From an uncultured Cloacibacillus sp. (GTDB lineage: Bacteria > Synergistota > Synergistia > Synergistales > Synergistaceae): a stretch of DNA of 13,613 nucleotides. The stretch spans positions 1-13,613 of the forward strand of contig URAG01000061.1 of NCBI GenBank assembly GCA_900545755.1. Direction: 5' to 3'. A model generated the notes under the pieces. That model had not been told where the DNA came from. It saw only the letters and a program-made list of their open reading frames with translations, and searched no databases. Position 1 is the first letter of the stretch. Each line of letters starts with the position of its first letter. Below, one piece after another: positions 13,154 through 13,613 of this stretch. The position numbers and the translations under genes were made by a program.

Positions 13154-13613
13154 CTATACGTTGCGCCAGCGCTTGAAGCCGCGTCCGACGACCTCGTCCG
13201 CCTCGGCGAGCACCATGAACGCGCCGGGGTAGTGCTGCGCGAGGAAGGCCTTGAGCTCGACGGCTTCGCGCGTCCGCAGCAGCGTCATGACGGTGAAGCC
13301 TTCGTGGTGCTTGTAGCCGCCTTCGCTCTTGAGCAGCGTGCAGCTGCGGTTCAGGTGGTGCGAAATAAATTCGACGACGGCCTCCGTGTGCGCTGTTACA
13401 ACGAAGACGAGCTTGCGTTTCTCGAACGACGAGAGCACGCGGTCCATCGCCATGCCGTTCACGTAGCAGGCGATGAAGCCGTACATCGCGTTCGTCAGCC
13501 CTATGATGCCGATGGAAATCGCAAGCAGCGTCATGTTGAAGTAAATGCTTATCTTGCCTATCTCGAGGCCGTACTTCTTGCGCAGCACGGATATCGCGAT
13601 GTCCAGCCCGCCG
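13154..13613 (-). CDS. YitT-family membrane protein, C-terminal part (runs off the window)
   Basis: The reading frame stays open to the right edge, so only the last 152 residues of a longer protein are visible. They begin in GGLDIAISVLRKKYG, the typical linker after the early membrane helices of YitT (DUF161) proteins. One or two hydrophobic helices follow (about residues 24-56). A soluble DUF2179 domain completes the protein: TLLKSEGGYKHHEGFTVMTLLRT-type strands, LKAFLAQHYPGAFMVLAEADEVVGRGF near the end. YitT proteins are inner-membrane proteins of poorly known function, and DUF2179 resembles a ligand-binding module. An internal GTG at 13588 could be read as a start, but the upstream in-frame residues match the family, so the gene extends beyond the window. 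Confidence 0.85.
   Translation of the reverse strand, partial: GGLDIAISVLRKKYGLEIGKISIYFNMTLLAISIGIIGLTNAMYGFIACYVNGMAMDRVLSSFEKRKLVFVVTAHTEAVVEFISHHLNRSCTLLKSEGGYKHHEGFTVMTLLRTREAVELKAFLAQHYPGAFMVLAEADEVVGRGFKRWRNV

Noticed and set aside
1..13613. Mobile elements, CRISPR arrays, tRNA or rRNA genes
   Set aside because: No transposase or integrase motifs, regular spaced repeats or structural RNA signatures were recognised; the inverted repeats found are terminators or operator-like sites.

Overview
The window is GC-rich (about 60 %) bacterial chromosome, densely packed. Its genes look like those of an anaerobic heterotroph. Frequent ATA isoleucine codons in a GC-rich background, abundant sigma-54 signals and the gene mix would fit a Synergistota-type organism, but this taxonomic guess rests on style only and should be tested by a database search. 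I see no rRNA, tRNA, CRISPR array, insertion sequence or phage gene.

Region 1 (1-8270) is a four-carbon sugar-acid (tetronate) utilisation locus. otnC and otnK (minus strand) encode the 3-oxo-tetronate 4-phosphate decarboxylase and 3-oxo-tetronate kinase, which make dihydroxyacetone phosphate. Divergent from them is a PrpR-type sigma-54 enhancer-binding protein, followed by a GntP-type permease and a zinc alcohol dehydrogenase on the plus strand. A convergent minus-strand gene then encodes a homoserine-dehydrogenase-like oxidoreductase with a SAF domain. Three near-perfect sigma-54 promoters (GG-N10-GC) sit in front of otnK, the permease and the SAF oxidoreductase. Together with the activator gene they define one regulon covering uptake, oxidation, phosphorylation and decarboxylation. 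The known upstream enzymes (LtnD or DenD dehydrogenase, OtnI isomerase) are absent, so the two unassigned dehydrogenases probably supply the oxo-acid.

Region 2 (8272-10135) carries rpoN, the sigma-54 factor itself, directly behind the regulon, and a small SMR-family exporter of the Gdx (SugE) guanidinium type.

Region 3 (10339-13081) is a minus-strand three-gene operon: a ComB-like 2-phosphosulfolactate phosphatase with a TTG start, a DUF1638 protein of unknown function and an iron-type alcohol dehydrogenase. The combination suggests a small uncharacterised pathway, possibly involving organosulfonates.

Region 4 (13095-13613) holds the 3' end of a YitT-type membrane protein gene and its terminator. 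Gene blocks are separated by clear intrinsic terminators, and no gene-free stretch exceeds 300 bases.
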